Position numbers and translations under genes: made by a program. The notes beneath the pieces were generated by a model. It ran no database searches and was not told the DNA's origin. It worked only from the letters and a program-made list of their open reading frames with translations. 64,000 bases of DNA from Flavobacteriales bacterium (lineage in GTDB: Bacteria; Bacteroidota; Bacteroidia; Flavobacteriales_G; Salibacteraceae), in the NCBI GenBank assembly GCA_020435995.1, contig JAGQYO010000001.1, positions 124,001-188,000 of the forward strand, in the 5' to 3' direction. This document shows positions 63,271 through 64,000 of the stretch, one piece after another. Each line of letters opens with the position of its first letter. Position 1 is the stretch's first letter.

Positions 63271-64000
63271 AAAACCATGTAATCCTTAGGGTTTACGGGG
63301 TTTCCCTTGTACCATAATTCAAAATGCAAATGCGGGCCGGATGATAGCTCACCTGAATTTCCGACTATGGCGATAGCCTCGCCAGCTTCTACCTTATCCC
63401 CTATTTTCTTTAGCAGTACTGAATTGTGTTTATACACCGAAATTAAATTCCCTTGGTGCTGAATGTACATTACATTACCTTCTTCACTCGTCCACGAAGA
63501 TTGAATAACCACGCCTTCATAGGTGGCTTTTACGGAAGCTTCACTCGATTCTGGAACCACATCAACGCCAAAATGCCGTTGTGATTCGTCAAACTCAGAA
63601 CTTATGATTCCTCTTAAAGGGGTAAATAATAGAAATTTATACATCGGGTCGTTCAGTGAGTTTTTCTCCAAAGAGGAAAGGTTGTACCGTTCTTCTTGTT
63701 CCACCACCTTTCTTAAAATAGAATCCTCTTTCGACCTAGAGTCCGAAATATTTTTAATATCAACCTTTAAATTAGGACCAGCGGTGCTGCTATCCGACAC
63801 TTGACTTACTCCTCCCGAAAGAACAAACTTAAGGTTGTCGAGGTATGCTTGTGTTTGCTCAATACTTCTTTGCAACGAATCGGCCCTAAAAGCTGCATAA
63901 GTGGCTAGTTTTCTTGTGTTTACATCCGCATATCCTGGAATAAACTCTCGCAACGGTGTAAATGCAATAACTAAAATAAGAAAGGCCGCAAAAAGCATGA
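63267..64000 (-). CDS. M23-family metallopeptidase (LytM domain), N-terminus cut by window edge
   Basis: The frame reads from the right edge to 63267. A membrane helix ends [20 protein letters not shown]; related Bacteroidota proteins have about 30-40 residues before this point, so the ATG at 63998 is probably internal and the gene begins outside the window. A coiled-coil-like segment follows, then the LytM/M23 domain: metal-binding HxxxD in [30 protein letters not shown], and the closing [20 protein letters not shown] with HLH. The role is in peptidoglycan or envelope processing, or as a degenerate regulator; metal ligands look intact, so active enzyme is favoured. Confidence 0.9.
   Translation of the reverse strand, partial: MLFAAFLILVIAFTPLREFIPGYADVNTRKLATYAAFRADSLQRSIEQTQAYLDNLKFVLSGGVSQVSDSSTAGPNLKVDIKNISDSRSKEDSILRKVVEQEERYNLSSLEKNSLNDPMYKFLLFTPLRGIISSEFDESQRHFGVDVVPESSEASVKATYEGVVIQSSWTSEEGNVMYIQHQGNLISVYKHNSVLLKKIGDKVEAGEAIAIVGNSGELSSGPHLHFELWYKGNPVNPKDYMVF

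Noticed and set aside
1-64000. CRISPR arrays, insertion sequences, prophage, rRNA, riboswitch
   Set aside because: No regular repeat-spacer pattern, transposase, integrase, rRNA sequence or known riboswitch core was recognised.

Overview
The window looks like chromosome of a Bacteroidota bacterium, most likely a Flavobacteriales relative. I infer this from AT-rich coding DNA, the bifunctional DAHP synthase/chorismate mutase, two proteins ending in type IX secretion (T9SS) sorting domains, a GldN-like protein, DUF3078 and DUF6175 families, the epimerase-type threonine dehydrogenase, lipoproteins with a short SCG-type lipobox, and promoter -7 elements of the TAnnTTTG type. No IS element, prophage, CRISPR array, rRNA or plasmid feature was found. 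Gene packing is tight: several 4-base ATGA overlaps link genes on the same strand, and several convergent genes share one palindromic stop (TTAA or CTAG).

Layout. 1-3.0 kb (minus): HupE/UreJ-like membrane protein cut by the edge, a MORN-GldN fusion, and an FMN-binding glutamate-synthase-like enzyme. 3.2-8.2 kb (plus): a large MscS channel, then a translationally coupled sigma factor / membrane protein / secreted protein trio. 8.2-10.6 kb (minus): DprA and two exported proteins. 10.7-17.1 kb (plus): TatD, asparaginase, a TMTC-like TPR membrane protein, tRNA-Ser(GGA), then ExbB, a small membrane protein and two ExbDs, closed by a strong terminator. 17.2-20.7 kb: a 1180-residue outer-membrane protein. 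20.7-24.6 kb (minus): polysaccharide deacetylase and a DUF2723 membrane protein, divergent from tRNA-Gln(TTG). 25.9-28.8 kb: hemA-hemC-hemD. 28.8-37.9 kb (mostly minus): DAHP synthase/chorismate mutase, a T9SS FG-GAP protein, a response regulator, GH3, DUF3078, MscS and PurN.

38-40.3 kb (plus): nitroreductase, then a rhodanese lipoprotein / small membrane protein / DUF3365 haem protein / thioredoxin operon. 40.3-48.8 kb: a MORN/TonB-C protein, dxs, rnhA without a normal start codon, a second T9SS protein, an M28 peptidase, threonine dehydrogenase and a di-haem peroxidase. 48.9-51.7 kb: the first two ring-degrading steps of tyrosine catabolism (HPPD and homogentisate dioxygenase), with the remnant of a four-helix-bundle gene between them. 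51.9-55.9 kb: four consecutive exported proteins of unknown function, one of them DUF6175; this is the best candidate for an undescribed system. 56.1-64 kb: leucyl aminopeptidase, pdxA, then the conserved yceD-rpmF-plsX-fabH-accB-accC lipid-synthesis cluster and an M23 peptidase cut by the right edge.

Two essential-type genes, hemD and rnhA, have full catalytic sequence but no canonical start in frame. For hemD an A10 tract sits exactly where one base more or less decides the frame.
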